Assembly (NCBI GenBank): GCA_032250895.1
Contig: JAVVEZ010000087.1
Span: 1-14,437, forward strand
DNA length: 14,437 nucleotides
Direction: 5' to 3'
From: JAVVEZ01 sp032250895
Lineage (GTDB): Bacteria; Pseudomonadota; Gammaproteobacteria; Pseudomonadales; Pseudohongiellaceae
Position numbers and translations under genes: made by a program. The notes under the pieces were generated by a model. That model saw only the letters and a list, made by a program, of their open reading frames with translations. It was not told the origin of the DNA and did not search any database. Positions 6,255 through 14,071 of this stretch are shown here, piece by piece; the first letter of the stretch is position 1; every line of letters begins with the position of its first letter.

Positions 6255-7478
6255 TCAGCCCGGTGTACGGACTATCGCAGAGCTGATATCTGCCAGGGTA
6301 GGGGTGCCGGCCTGGCGCATGGCGACCTCGAGTTCCCGGTCAAGAATCCGCAGGACCTGGGCCACGCCATCCCGGCCGAAGGCTCCGAGTCCCCAGACAT
6401 AGGGCCTGCCGATGCAGACGGCATCGGCACCCAGCGCCAGCGCCTTGAGAATGTCCGTGCCGCGCCGGATGCCGCCGTCCACCAGCACCGGAATCCGGCC
6501 CTGAATGACACTGACCACTTCCGGCAGCGATTCTATCGTGCCAAAGCCGCTTTCATCGGCGCGGCCACCATGATTGGATACCAGAATGCCATCCACACCG
6601 TGCTCCAGGCACAGTGCGGCATCTTCCGGCTGGGTAATGCCCTTGATGACCAGTTTCATTTTGGTGCTGTCCTTGAGTCTCTTGACAAAATCCCAGTCCA
6701 TGGCCTGATTGCCGATACCGGCTCCCGGCGGTAGCGGCAGGTCTCTGATCATGGCCTTGCCAAAGGTATTGTCGGGGCTGTGGCAGGCCTGGCACTCGGC
6801 GGAACTGCGATCGAAGCGCCGCATCCTGTCCTGGTTCCGGGCCGGGATATCGACGGTCAGGAACACCACCTGCGAGCCTGCCGCCTCTGCCCGTCTGAGC
6901 AGAGCCTGGGTGGCCTGCCAGACACTGGTGGGATAGAGCTGGAACCACAGTGCTTCCCCACGAGCCTCTCTGGCCTCTTCGATACCGAAAGTGGCGGCTG
7001 TCGACAGTGTCATTTTATGCCCTGTCGCGGCGGCGCCATGGGCGGCTTCGACATCACCCAGAGGATGGGCCATGCCCAGCCCGCCCACCGGGGCCATGAT
7101 GATGGGGGAATGCAGTTTTTCGCCAAACAATTCCAGGCGGGTATCGACACGGCTGATATCGATCAGCCGCCGTGCCCGCAAGTGCAGTTTTTCATAGCCG
7201 GTACGGTTGGCACGCAGGGTCAGTTCGTCATCCACACCCTGGGAAATGTAGGTCCAGTGCGCCTGGTTCCAGTTGCGCAGTGCAACATTTTCCATGTCGA
7301 AGACATTGACGGCCCATTCGGCGGATTTGGCAATATAGTCCTTCTCATCCAGAATTTCGGCGCCATGGACTTTGCTGCCGAGCAGCGTCGACAGGGCTGT
7401 CAGGGGGCCGGCAGAGCAGAGCAGGGGGCTGGCGGCAAGATAGCTCAGAAATTGTCTGCGGATGTTTTTGTCGGCCAT
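6255..7478 (-). CDS. Tat-type FMN-dependent alpha-hydroxy-acid dehydrogenase with CxxCH motif
   Basis: The 407-aa product belongs to the FMN-dependent alpha-hydroxy-acid dehydrogenase family (lactate, glycolate and mandelate oxidising enzymes). Family landmarks are Tyr77 before GVDDELTLRANR, SPIIMAPVGG, Lys279 in VIKG, catalytic His303 and Arg306 in SNHGGRADES, and VDGGIRRGTDILKALALGA. The start ATG at 7478 has GGAGGAAA upstream. An upstream in-frame extension would run into the pump gene and is rejected. The N-terminus has RRQFL at 7-11 and a hydrophobic stretch, resembling a Tat signal, so the folded flavoprotein may be exported. CQACH (229-233) in the loop after LTVDIPARNQDRMRR is a c-type haem-attachment pattern, not expected in soluble oxidases of this family. 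The gene lies 28 bp after the pump gene and is probably cotranscribed. The electron acceptor and substrate are unknown; L-lactate is only one candidate. Confidence 0.82.
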   Translation of the reverse strand: MADKNIRRQFLSYLAASPLLCSAGPLTALSTLLGSKVHGAEILDEKDYIAKSAEWAVNVFDMENVALRNWNQAHWTYISQGVDDELTLRANRTGYEKLHLRARRLIDISRVDTRLELFGEKLHSPIIMAPVGGLGMAHPLGDVEAAHGAAATGHKMTLSTAATFGIEEAREARGEALWFQLYPTSVWQATQALLRRAEAAGSQVVFLTVDIPARNQDRMRRFDRSSAECQACHSPDNTFGKAMIRDLPLPPGAGIGNQAMDWDFVKRLKDSTKMKLVIKGITQPEDAALCLEHGVDGILVSNHGGRADESGFGTIESLPEVVSVIQGRIPVLVDGGIRRGTDILKALALGADAVCIGRPYVWGLGAFGRDGVAQVLRILDRELEVAMRQAGTPTLADISSAIVRTPG

Positions 7479-7506
7479 GGTGTTTTCCTCCGGTAGCGAA
7501 CAGACC

Positions 7507-10500
7507 TTATGTTTCAGCACTTGCCGGATTGCGGCGCTGGGACAGCCCGGCGATGAGACTGAAAAACATCGGAATGAAAAAGGTGGCGATAAAGGTCGCC
7601 GCCAGGATGCCGCCGATGACGCCGGTGCCAATGGCGTGGCGGCTGGCGGAACCCGCCCCGCTGCTGATGGCAAGGGGAATGGAACCCATGGTGAAGGCCA
7701 GCGAGGTCATCACGATGGGACGGAAACGCTGTTTGGCGGCTGTCAGCGCAGCCTCCATCAGGGGCAGTCCCTCGCGGACCTTGATCATCGCAAACTCGAC
7801 GATCAGAATGGCATTCTTGGCAGACAGGCCGATCAGCGTGACAAGGCCGATCTGAAAATAAATGTCATTATCGAGCCCCCGCATCCAGGTCAACAGCACT
7901 GCGCCAAATACCGCGAAGGGCACCGCCGTGATGACGGCCAGCGGGATGCTCCAGCGCTCATACTGGGCAGCCAGAATCAGAAAAATCATGATCAGACCAA
8001 AAATGAAGGGCTGGTTGCCGGAGCTGGCTACGGTTTTTTCCTGATAGGCCGATCCGATCCAGGACAGGGAGTAATTCTCCCCGAGGGTGCCGGCTGCCGT
8101 TTCTTCCAAGGCCTGCAGGGCCTGTCCAGAGCTGTAACCGGGCCTGGGCTCCGCCAGAATGTTGGCTGCCGGGAAGACGTTGAAACGCTGGACGATGTCA
8201 GGCCCGATGATACGTTCGATGCGGAGCAGGGAGTCCAGTGGAACCAGGGCGCCGGCACGCGAGCGGACGAAGACCTTGCTGAGGTCTTCCGGGCCGCTGC
8301 GGAAACGGGCCTCGGATTGCAGGTTGACCCGAAAATTGCGTCCGAACAGCGCGAAGTCATTGACATAGAGGCTACCGAAGGTGCTTTGCATGGTGGTGAA
8401 AATATCCCGGATGGGAATGTCCAGCGCGCTGGCTTTTTCCCGGTCGAGGTGCAGGTAGTATTGTGGCGTATTGGTAGAGAAGGTTGTCCGTACACCGACC
8501 AGTTCCGGCCGCTGCGCTGCCATCTGCACGAATTCACTGGTCTTTGCCATCAAGTCCTCATAGGAACTGCCGGAACGATTCAGAATATAGCCTTCCACAC
8601 CACCGGTCATGCTCATGCCGGTGATGGGCGGCGGATTGAAGGCAAGTATCTGGCCTTCCTGAATATCCGCCCCCATACCCATGAAATTGAACACCAGGTT
8701 GCGGGCATCCAGGGCCGGACCCGGGCGTTCTTCCCAGTTCTTGAGTGGCAGAAAGGTAACGCCGCCACTGGTCTTGGCGGATTGCGTCAGAATATCGAAG
8801 CCGGTAATCGTCAGGATGGTCTGAATGGCCTCATTGCCCTCCAGTTTTGCCGCCATGGTGGCGCCAACGGCCTGGGTGCGGCTCAGGGAGGAGGCGGGCG
8901 GCAGGATGTAGGACAGGAACATGTAGCCCTGGTCTTCAGCCGGTACCAGACTGCCTGGCAAACGGTTGAAGAGCTCGTAGGTGAGCACCATGAGCCCGGC
9001 GCACAGCAACAGACCGATCAGCGCATGCTTGAGAAAGAAATGCACGCCGCTCAGATAAACCCGGGTGACGGCTCCGAAGGCGCGGTTGAACCAGCGTAGC
9101 GGCAGCGGGACCTTATGATCATCCTGAGGCTTGAGAATCAGTGCGCACAGGGCAGGTGTCAGAGTCAGTGCGACAAAACCGGAAATTATCACCGACACGG
9201 AAATGGTCACGGCAAACTGACGGTACATCTCGCCGGTCAGTCCGCTCAGGAAGGCCACGGGCAGAAAGACTGCCGACAATACCAGAACAATGGCGATGAT
9301 GGGTCCGGTGACTTCCTCCATGGCTTTCAGTGTGGCTTCCCGGGGCCCTTTCTTTTCCTGGGTCATGATGCGTTCGACATTTTCGATGACGATGATGGCG
9401 TCATCCACCACGATGCCAATGGCCAGCACCATACCGAACAAGGTCAGCAGGTTGATGGAAAAACCCAATGCCAACATGCCGCCGAAGGTGCCGATGATGG
9501 ATACCGGGACGGCCAGCAGGGGAATCAGCGTCGCGCGCCAGTTCTGCAGAAAAATATACACGACCAGCACGACCAGCAGCATGGCCTCAGAGAAGGTGAT
9601 GATCACTTCCTCGATCGAGGCCCTGACGAATTTTGTGGTATCGAAGGGAATGGTGTACGTGATGCCTTCCGGAAAATTGCGCGAGACTTCCTGCATCGTG
9701 GTGGCAATGCCACTGGTCACCTCCAGGGCATTGGCCCCGGGCTGCATGAAAATGCGAATGGGAACGATGGGCTTGCCATCGGCACTGGCGATGATGCTGT
9801 AATCCCGCGCGCCCAGCTCAATACGTGCCACGTCTTTCAGATGCAGGAGCGCACCTTCATTGTCGGCGCGCAGAATGATATTTTCAAAGTCTTCGACATC
9901 GCTCATGCGCCCCTGGGTCGCGACGCTGTAGGTATAGGCCTGATCCGTCGGAATGGGTTCGGCGCCAAATTTTCCGGCTGCAAATTCGGAATTCTGTTCC
10001 CGGATGGCGTTGGTGACGTCGACACTGGTCAGATCATATTCGGCCAGTTTGTCGGGACTGATCCAGATCCGGATGGAGTAGTCCTGCTGCCCGAACAGCG
10101 AGACGTCGCCCACGCCGTTGATGCGCTTGAGTTCGTCGATGACGTTGAGCAGCGCATAGTTGCTCATATACACGGAATCATACTGGGGGTTGGTCGAAGA
10201 CAAGGTGACAACCTGCAGGATGGTGCTGGACTGCTTTCTGACATTGATGCCCTGGCGGCGTACTTCCTCAGGCAGCCGGGCCTCGGCCACGGCCACCCGG
10301 TTACTGACATCGATGGCCGCCTGGTCGGCATCGGTGCCCAACTCGAAGCTCACGTTGATATTCAGCAGACCGCTGGAGGTGCTGGTGGAGCGCATGTAAA
10401 TCATGTTGTCGACCCCGTTGACCTCCTGTTCGATGGGCGCGGCAACGGTTTCCGCCAGAGTGGCGGCGGTGGCACCGGGGAAGTTGGCAGAGATCAGCAC

Positions 10501-10629
10501 TTCCGGGGGGATGATTTCAGGATACTGGGCGATGGGCAGGGCGCTGATGGACAGAAGGCCGGTCAGCGTGATCACGATGGACAGAACCGAGGCAAAAATA
10601 GGCCGTCTGATAAAGAAGGCGGAAATCAT
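7507..10629 (-). CDS. RND efflux pump inner-membrane transporter (HAE-1 family)
   Basis: The 1040-aa product has the length of AcrB/MexB-type pumps, which exchange protons for drugs, solvents or other amphiphiles in a trimer. It begins with ISAFFIRRPIFASVLSIVI, the usual first helix. Proton-relay residues are present: Asp409-Asp410 in GIVVDDAIIVIENVERIM and Lys938 in GLSAKNAILIVEF. Two large periplasmic loops and twelve membrane helices fit the family, and the gene appears intact. Its start overlaps the adaptor stop by 4 bp (10626-10629), so the two are translationally coupled. There is no outer-membrane channel gene in the operon, so a channel encoded elsewhere would be needed. Substrates cannot be deduced from sequence alone. 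Confidence 0.95.
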   Translation of the reverse strand: MISAFFIRRPIFASVLSIVITLTGLLSISALPIAQYPEIIPPEVLISANFPGATAATLAETVAAPIEQEVNGVDNMIYMRSTSTSSGLLNINVSFELGTDADQAAIDVSNRVAVAEARLPEEVRRQGINVRKQSSTILQVVTLSSTNPQYDSVYMSNYALLNVIDELKRINGVGDVSLFGQQDYSIRIWISPDKLAEYDLTSVDVTNAIREQNSEFAAGKFGAEPIPTDQAYTYSVATQGRMSDVEDFENIILRADNEGALLHLKDVARIELGARDYSIIASADGKPIVPIRIFMQPGANALEVTSGIATTMQEVSRNFPEGITYTIPFDTTKFVRASIEEVIITFSEAMLLVVLVVYIFLQNWRATLIPLLAVPVSIIGTFGGMLALGFSINLLTLFGMVLAIGIVVDDAIIVIENVERIMTQEKKGPREATLKAMEEVTGPIIAIVLVLSAVFLPVAFLSGLTGEMYRQFAVTISVSVIISGFVALTLTPALCALILKPQDDHKVPLPLRWFNRAFGAVTRVYLSGVHFFLKHALIGLLLCAGLMVLTYELFNRLPGSLVPAEDQGYMFLSYILPPASSLSRTQAVGATMAAKLEGNEAIQTILTITGFDILTQSAKTSGGVTFLPLKNWEERPGPALDARNLVFNFMGMGADIQEGQILAFNPPPITGMSMTGGVEGYILNRSGSSYEDLMAKTSEFVQMAAQRPELVGVRTTFSTNTPQYYLHLDREKASALDIPIRDIFTTMQSTFGSLYVNDFALFGRNFRVNLQSEARFRSGPEDLSKVFVRSRAGALVPLDSLLRIERIIGPDIVQRFNVFPAANILAEPRPGYSSGQALQALEETAAGTLGENYSLSWIGSAYQEKTVASSGNQPFIFGLIMIFLILAAQYERWSIPLAVITAVPFAVFGAVLLTWMRGLDNDIYFQIGLVTLIGLSAKNAILIVEFAMIKVREGLPLMEAALTAAKQRFRPIVMTSLAFTMGSIPLAISSGAGSASRHAIGTGVIGGILAATFIATFFIPMFFSLIAGLSQRRNPASAET

Positions 10630-11786
10630 GGTTGCGATCCGGCAGCGCTGAGCCCGTTATCACTGCTGATGCTGACGACCTGTCCCGGCTGCACCTTGAC
10701 GATGCCGTTGCTGATGATTCGGTCTCCTGGCGCCAGGCCGCGGGTGATGATCCATTGTCCGGCAATGGCGCGCCCGGTCTGCACCGGAACGGCTTGGGCC
10801 CGTCGTTCGCCATCGATCCGGTACACGAAGGTGCCCTGGGAACCCTGCAACACGGCTTCCTGGGGCACGAGCAGGGCATTGTTCAGTTCCAGCCCCAGTA
10901 AATGAATTCGCAGAAACTGGCCGGGAAGAAGGTTTTGTTCCGGGTTGGGGAAGACCGCCCGGGCCTGAACGGTGCTGGTGTTGGTATCAATCACGCTGTC
11001 GGTGAAATTGATTACCCCATCATGGCGGTAGAGCGAGCCATCGGGCAGGAGCAGTTCAGCTTGCAAGGTCGCTGCTGTGGGGCTGATGGCCTGCAGCCGA
11101 CGCTGTTCGATGAAGTCAGTATCCGGATAGGAAAAAGTCACATACAGAGGATCGATGCTGACGATAGTGGTCAACAGGCTTTGCGCAGAGCCATCAGGTC
11201 CGACCAGACTCCCTTCCGAGACGGCCTCACGGCTGGTGATGCCGCTGATCGGGGCGGTGACCCTCGTGTAATCCAGATTTATACGGGCAGCATTGACTTC
11301 GGCGCGGGCAACGCTGACTTCGGCAGTGGCAAGCTCCAGTGCCGACAGTGCGGCATCCTTGTCACTTTCGCTGATAACCCCCTTCTTGAACACGGCTTCC
11401 GCCCGGTTCCAGTCCCGTTGAGTTGATCTGAACTGGGCTTGCGCCCGCTCCAACTGGGCTTCGGCACGCGCCAATTCCACCTCATAGGGGCGGGGGTCGA
11501 TCTGAAACAGCAGATCACCGGCTGCTACTGGAGTCCCTTCATCATAGTGACGGGTGAGCAGAATGCCTTCGACCCGGGCGCGGACCTCCACCTGCCGGGA
11601 GCCGGCCGTGCGGGCAATATATTCCGGTTTCAGGGCGATATTCTGCGGGGTCAGGGTCATCACGGTAACGGCGGCGGCTGGAGCTGCCGGAGGCCGGGGT
11701 GAAGAAGCCTGCTCCTGATTACTGCAGGCAACGACCAGAAGACCAGAAAACAACGCCAACAGCAGGGCGTTCAGGAGCTTGCGCAT
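10626..11786 (-). CDS. RND efflux periplasmic adaptor lipoprotein
   Basis: The 386-aa membrane-fusion protein bridges the RND pump and an outer-membrane channel. Residues 1-20 are a signal peptide ending in a lipobox, LVVAC, with Cys21 as the lipidated residue. The order is typical of AcrA/MexA: barrel-sandwich strand VEVRARVEGILLTRHYDEGTPV, lipoyl half FQIDPRPYEVEL, a coiled-coil hairpin (about 105-165) rich in Ala, Glu and Arg, then the second lipoyl half INLDYTRVTAPISGITS. C-terminal barrel segments include LLPGQFLRIHLLGL. The ATG at 11786 has AAGGA 5 nt upstream. It is the first gene of the run adaptor-pump-dehydrogenase. No regulator gene adjoins it. Confidence 0.94.
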   Translation of the reverse strand: MRKLLNALLLALFSGLLVVACSNQEQASSPRPPAAPAAAVTVMTLTPQNIALKPEYIARTAGSRQVEVRARVEGILLTRHYDEGTPVAAGDLLFQIDPRPYEVELARAEAQLERAQAQFRSTQRDWNRAEAVFKKGVISESDKDAALSALELATAEVSVARAEVNAARINLDYTRVTAPISGITSREAVSEGSLVGPDGSAQSLLTTIVSIDPLYVTFSYPDTDFIEQRRLQAISPTAATLQAELLLPDGSLYRHDGVINFTDSVIDTNTSTVQARAVFPNPEQNLLPGQFLRIHLLGLELNNALLVPQEAVLQGSQGTFVYRIDGERRAQAVPVQTGRAIAGQWIITRGLAPGDRIISNGIVKVQPGQVVSISSDNGLSAAGSQP

Positions 11787-11887
11787 GTTTTTCCTTTTAC
11801 ATGATGAGAGAGAATAAAAAAGCTTTGTACCTTACATAATTTTCAGGGTGTTTGTAAATATAAAATTCTGTATTAATAGATGTGTGC
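11787..11887 (-). promoter_or_regulatory. AT-rich upstream region of the efflux operon
   Basis: The 101 bp between the exonuclease stop and the adaptor start are AT-rich and hold the adaptor's Shine-Dalgarno (AAGGA on the minus strand, 11792-11796). A promoter for the pump operon is expected here. TTTACA on the minus strand (11853-11858) could be a -35 element, but no -10 at good spacing stands out. I see no strong intrinsic terminator after the exonuclease gene, so readthrough into the pump operon is possible. Confidence 0.4.
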
Positions 11888-12652
11888 TCAGGTCTTCAGT
11901 TCCAACAACACCGGACAGTGATCCGAACCCCTCACGTCATCAAGAATATCAGCCTCTTGGATACGGGATGACAGCGCGGCGGAGGCCAGGAAGTAGTCGA
12001 TTCTCCAGCCGACGTTTCTGGCCCTGGCGCCGGCACGGTAACTCCACCAGCTGTATTTGATCCGCTCACCATGCCGGTGCCGGAAGGTATCGATGAAACC
12101 GGCGGCCAGCAGCTTGTCGAAGCCATCGATTTCTTCCTGCATGTAACCGGCACTCTTGTTGTAGTTGGCCTTGGGTCGGGCCAGGTCGATATCACGGTGG
12201 GCTACGTTGAGATCACCACAGACCAGCACCGGCTTGTTGACTTCAAGCGTCTTCAGGTAGTCAAGAAAATGCCGGTCCCAGTGCTGGCGGTAGACGAGGC
12301 GCTTGAGTTCGCTGCCGGAATTGGGCGTGTAGACCGTGACCAGATAAAAATCCGGGAATTCCGCTGTTATGACCCGGCCTTCCTGATCATGCTCGGGAAC
12401 ATTGATATCGCAGATCACCGCCAAGGGCTGCACCCGGGTAAGGATCGCGGTGCCGGCATAGCCTTTCTTCACCGCCGAATTGGTGTAGATATGATAGCCC
12501 GCCAGGCCCGCCAGGGCGTCCACGACCTGCTCGTCCTGGGCCTTGGTTTCCTGCAGGCAGATCACATCGGTAGCCATGGCCTTCAGGGCGGGCAGAAAAT
12601 CTTTCTTCATCACGGCACGGATGCCGTTGACATTCCAGGAAACAAAACGCAC
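11888..12652 (-). CDS. xth: Exodeoxyribonuclease III / AP endonuclease
   Basis: The 254-aa product is a class II AP endonuclease of the exonuclease III family. It cuts the backbone 5' of abasic sites and removes blocked 3' ends in base-excision repair. Conserved residues are visible in order: Asn7 in WNVNG, Glu35 in LQETK, Tyr108 in VYTPNSG, Asp147 and Asn149 in GDLNVAH, Asp219 in GWRIDYF, and Asp244-His245 in GSDHCPV. All catalytic positions are intact and the length is normal. The start is a GTG at 12652, with GGGAG 8-10 nt upstream. The gene follows the HtrA-like gene by 25 bp on the same strand, so the two are probably cotranscribed, which would link DNA repair to the leader described upstream. 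The subtype looks closer to ExoA/Neisserial Ape enzymes than to E. coli XthA, but this is only an impression. Confidence 0.93.
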   Translation of the reverse strand: MRFVSWNVNGIRAVMKKDFLPALKAMATDVICLQETKAQDEQVVDALAGLAGYHIYTNSAVKKGYAGTAILTRVQPLAVICDINVPEHDQEGRVITAEFPDFYLVTVYTPNSGSELKRLVYRQHWDRHFLDYLKTLEVNKPVLVCGDLNVAHRDIDLARPKANYNKSAGYMQEEIDGFDKLLAAGFIDTFRHRHGERIKYSWWSYRAGARARNVGWRIDYFLASAALSSRIQEADILDDVRGSDHCPVLLELKT

Positions 12653-12677
12653 TCGATGGTTCTCCCGGCGCCGACAA

Positions 12678-13616
12678 TCAGTTCAGTGTCGCCGCTTCAT
12701 GTTGCATAAAAAAGGTATTGCGATCGGTGGTGTGCAATTGGACTTCCCGGGTGCGGTCATTCTGGCTGACCAGCATGGGTATCCGCGAGCCAGCCGGGCC
12801 ATAGTGCCAGAGGCTGCGGAAAAATCCGGGCAGCGATGACACGATCTTGTCGCCCACGGCCAGAATCCTGTCGCCGGGACGAATGCCGGCTTTTGCCGCC
12901 GGACTGCCGGCATACAGCCCCAGCACGGTCAGTCCGGGCTCCTCGGCTTCCACCAGGACCCCCAGCCAGGGTCGCAGGGCGCCGGGCTTGCTGCCATGCA
13001 GGCTCATGTATTCCAGATGCGGCATCACCAGATCCACCGGTACGAACATGTTGCCGGCGATGACCTTGCCAGCGGGACTGCTCAGCCCCAGCGCCAGCGA
13101 ACCAATGCCGCACAAGCGGTTCTCGGCATTCAGCAGGGCGGCTCCCGACCACTGCTCAAACAGGGGCAGGGTATAAATGGCCTCGTCCAGCAGATATTCC
13201 CAGCGGCCGGCAAACTCTTCCCGGGCAAAGACCTGGACATTGAAAGGTTTGCGGTCCGAACTGGAGAGTATCGTGGCATCATCGCCCACCTTGAGTGTGG
13301 CAGCCGCTGCGGTCTCCAGATAGTTGTTGCCCAGCGAGCGTTGGGGTTTCAGCAGGGCCAGGCCGGAATCGTAGTCCTGGGCCAGCACGATGCCCTGCAC
13401 GGTCTGGCCGAGGTGGTTGCTCAGCCAGACTTCATCAGCCTCTATGAGCAGATAGCCGGCACTGAGCAGCAAACCGTCCGGACTCACCTGCACGGCATGG
13501 CCCTGCCTGTCCGTGCCGAGCATATCGGCCGTCATGGCGCTGGTGGGGACATGACTTTGCAGCGCCATGACGGCAGTGGACAAGGGTCTTGCAAAGGGCA
13601 GTATTGTTGCTGACAT
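12678..13616 (-). CDS. HtrA/DegP-like protein with PDZ domain and degenerate catalytic triad
   Basis: The 312-aa product has a chymotrypsin-like region (about 35-200) and a C-terminal PDZ domain (about 217-295, PWLGVLVEAEE and GSPAAKAGIRPGDRILAVGD). It resembles trypsin-like S1C proteases, but key residues are altered. The segment where HtrA has T-N-x-H reads LLSAGYLL, so Tyr55 replaces the catalytic His. The usual D-LALLK reads SGLALLK, so Gly85 replaces the Asp. GNSGG reads QWSGA, keeping Ser157 but losing the flanking glycines. It is therefore probably not an active protease; a binding or scaffold role is an inference. No signal peptide or membrane anchor is seen, whereas typical DegP/DegS proteins are exported or anchored. 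The ATG at 13616 has no Shine-Dalgarno and an in-frame stop lies 18 nt upstream. Later ATGs at 13568 and 13535 are no better supported. Confidence 0.75.
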   Translation of the reverse strand: MSATILPFARPLSTAVMALQSHVPTSAMTADMLGTDRQGHAVQVSPDGLLLSAGYLLIEADEVWLSNHLGQTVQGIVLAQDYDSGLALLKPQRSLGNNYLETAAAATLKVGDDATILSSSDRKPFNVQVFAREEFAGRWEYLLDEAIYTLPLFEQWSGAALLNAENRLCGIGSLALGLSSPAGKVIAGNMFVPVDLVMPHLEYMSLHGSKPGALRPWLGVLVEAEEPGLTVLGLYAGSPAAKAGIRPGDRILAVGDKIVSSLPGFFRSLWHYGPAGSRIPMLVSQNDRTREVQLHTTDRNTFFMQHEAATLN

Positions 13617-13712
13617 GACAATAGGGGTGGCTCAGGCTGATCCGGACAGCCTGCGGGTGAGCGGCGGTCAAGCCGCTCATCAGGCTGCCTCAGATGTTTC
13701 GTGATGAATGAG
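13617..13712 (-). promoter_or_regulatory. Structured 5' leader of the HtrA-like gene with alternative pairings
   Basis: Read on the minus strand, the leader holds CAGCCTG (A, 13681-13687), a perfect 7-bp hairpin TGAGCGG/CCGCTCA (13658-13679), CAGGCTG (B, 13647-13653) and CAGCCTG (C, 13633-13639). B can pair perfectly with C, 7-nt loop, close to the start codon, or with A, extended by two more pairs including one G-U, enclosing the inner hairpin. The two pairings are mutually exclusive. No Shine-Dalgarno precedes the ATG, so folding here could affect initiation. What might trigger a switch is unknown. Confidence 0.42.
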
Positions 13713-13718
13713 TGGCAG

Positions 13719-13746
13719 ATTGTAATATAGAAAGCGAATCAGGTAA
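13719..13746 (-). promoter_or_regulatory. Candidate sigma-70 promoter of the HtrA-like/xth pair
   Basis: On the minus strand the -10 is TACAAT (13719-13724, five of six consensus bases) and the -35 is TTACCT (13741-13746, weak), with a 16-bp spacer. Transcription would start near 13712, giving the roughly 96-nt leader annotated separately. Confidence 0.42.
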
Positions 13747-13772
13747 CGGCCTTGACGGGTTTTGCCAGTCAT

Positions 13773-14028
13773 TCATGTCCCTTGGGCATGCCCTGCCAAT
13801 AGACGGAGGATAGTACCGAGGTTTTCAGATACCAGGCCTGTGTTGTCGGCGCTGTGCCTTCCAGCAGCCATGAAGGACAGAAGCTTGCCATCATAGCCAA
13901 ATGCTGCCAGTACGATCTTGCCCCAGGGAGGGCGTCATGCCAAGGATGGTATCGCGGGCTTCGCGCATCGGAATCTTTCGCGATATAGGAAAATGTGCGG
14001 GAGCCCAAGAGCTTCTCTGGATAAACAT
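13773..14028 (-). pseudogene. Possible frameshifted coding remnant, unidentified
   Basis: On the minus strand, one frame opens at an ATG (14028) and reads through SRKIPMREARDTILGMT near 13935. The next frame continues from about 13934 as PPWGKIVLAAFGYDGKLLSF and then GLVSENLGTILRLLAGHAQG, ending at a TGA at 13773-13775. Each part looks protein-like in composition, and a one-base shift near 13930 would join them to about 84 residues. The remaining frame (14038 to 13769) is also open but looks less natural. I do not recognise the protein. The region could equally be non-coding; no Shine-Dalgarno is evident before the ATG. Confidence 0.25.
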
Positions 14029-14047
14029 TATTATTCAAAACTACCCA

Positions 14048-14071
14048 TTTCTTATCTTTTCTTATCTTTTC
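14048..14071. repeat. 10-bp tandem repeat TTTCTTATCT, 2.4 copies
   Basis: TTTCTTATCT occurs at 14048-14057 and 14058-14067, followed by TTTC. The 10-bp period is close to one helical turn, which would phase the pyrimidine tracts on one face of the DNA and favour bending or protein binding. Confidence 0.6.

Noticed and set aside
6780..7496. 238-codon plus-strand frame
   Set aside because: It is antisense to the FMN dehydrogenase, which has an intact catalytic set and a good ribosome site. It has no features of its own.
7479..7673. N-terminal extension of the FMN dehydrogenase
   Set aside because: It would add 65 low-complexity residues overlapping the pump gene. The ATG at 7478 has a strong ribosome site and begins the signal sequence.
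7462..10905. Two very long plus-strand open frames (545 and 596 codons)
   Set aside because: They are antisense to the adaptor, pump and dehydrogenase genes. Their translations are rich in Gly, His, Gln and Asp without domains, which is typical of the complement of a GC-biased gene.
12071..12709. 212-codon plus-strand frame
   Set aside because: It is antisense to exodeoxyribonuclease III, which has every catalytic residue.
12996..13613. 205-codon plus-strand frame
   Set aside because: It is antisense to the HtrA-like gene, and no domain was recognised in it.
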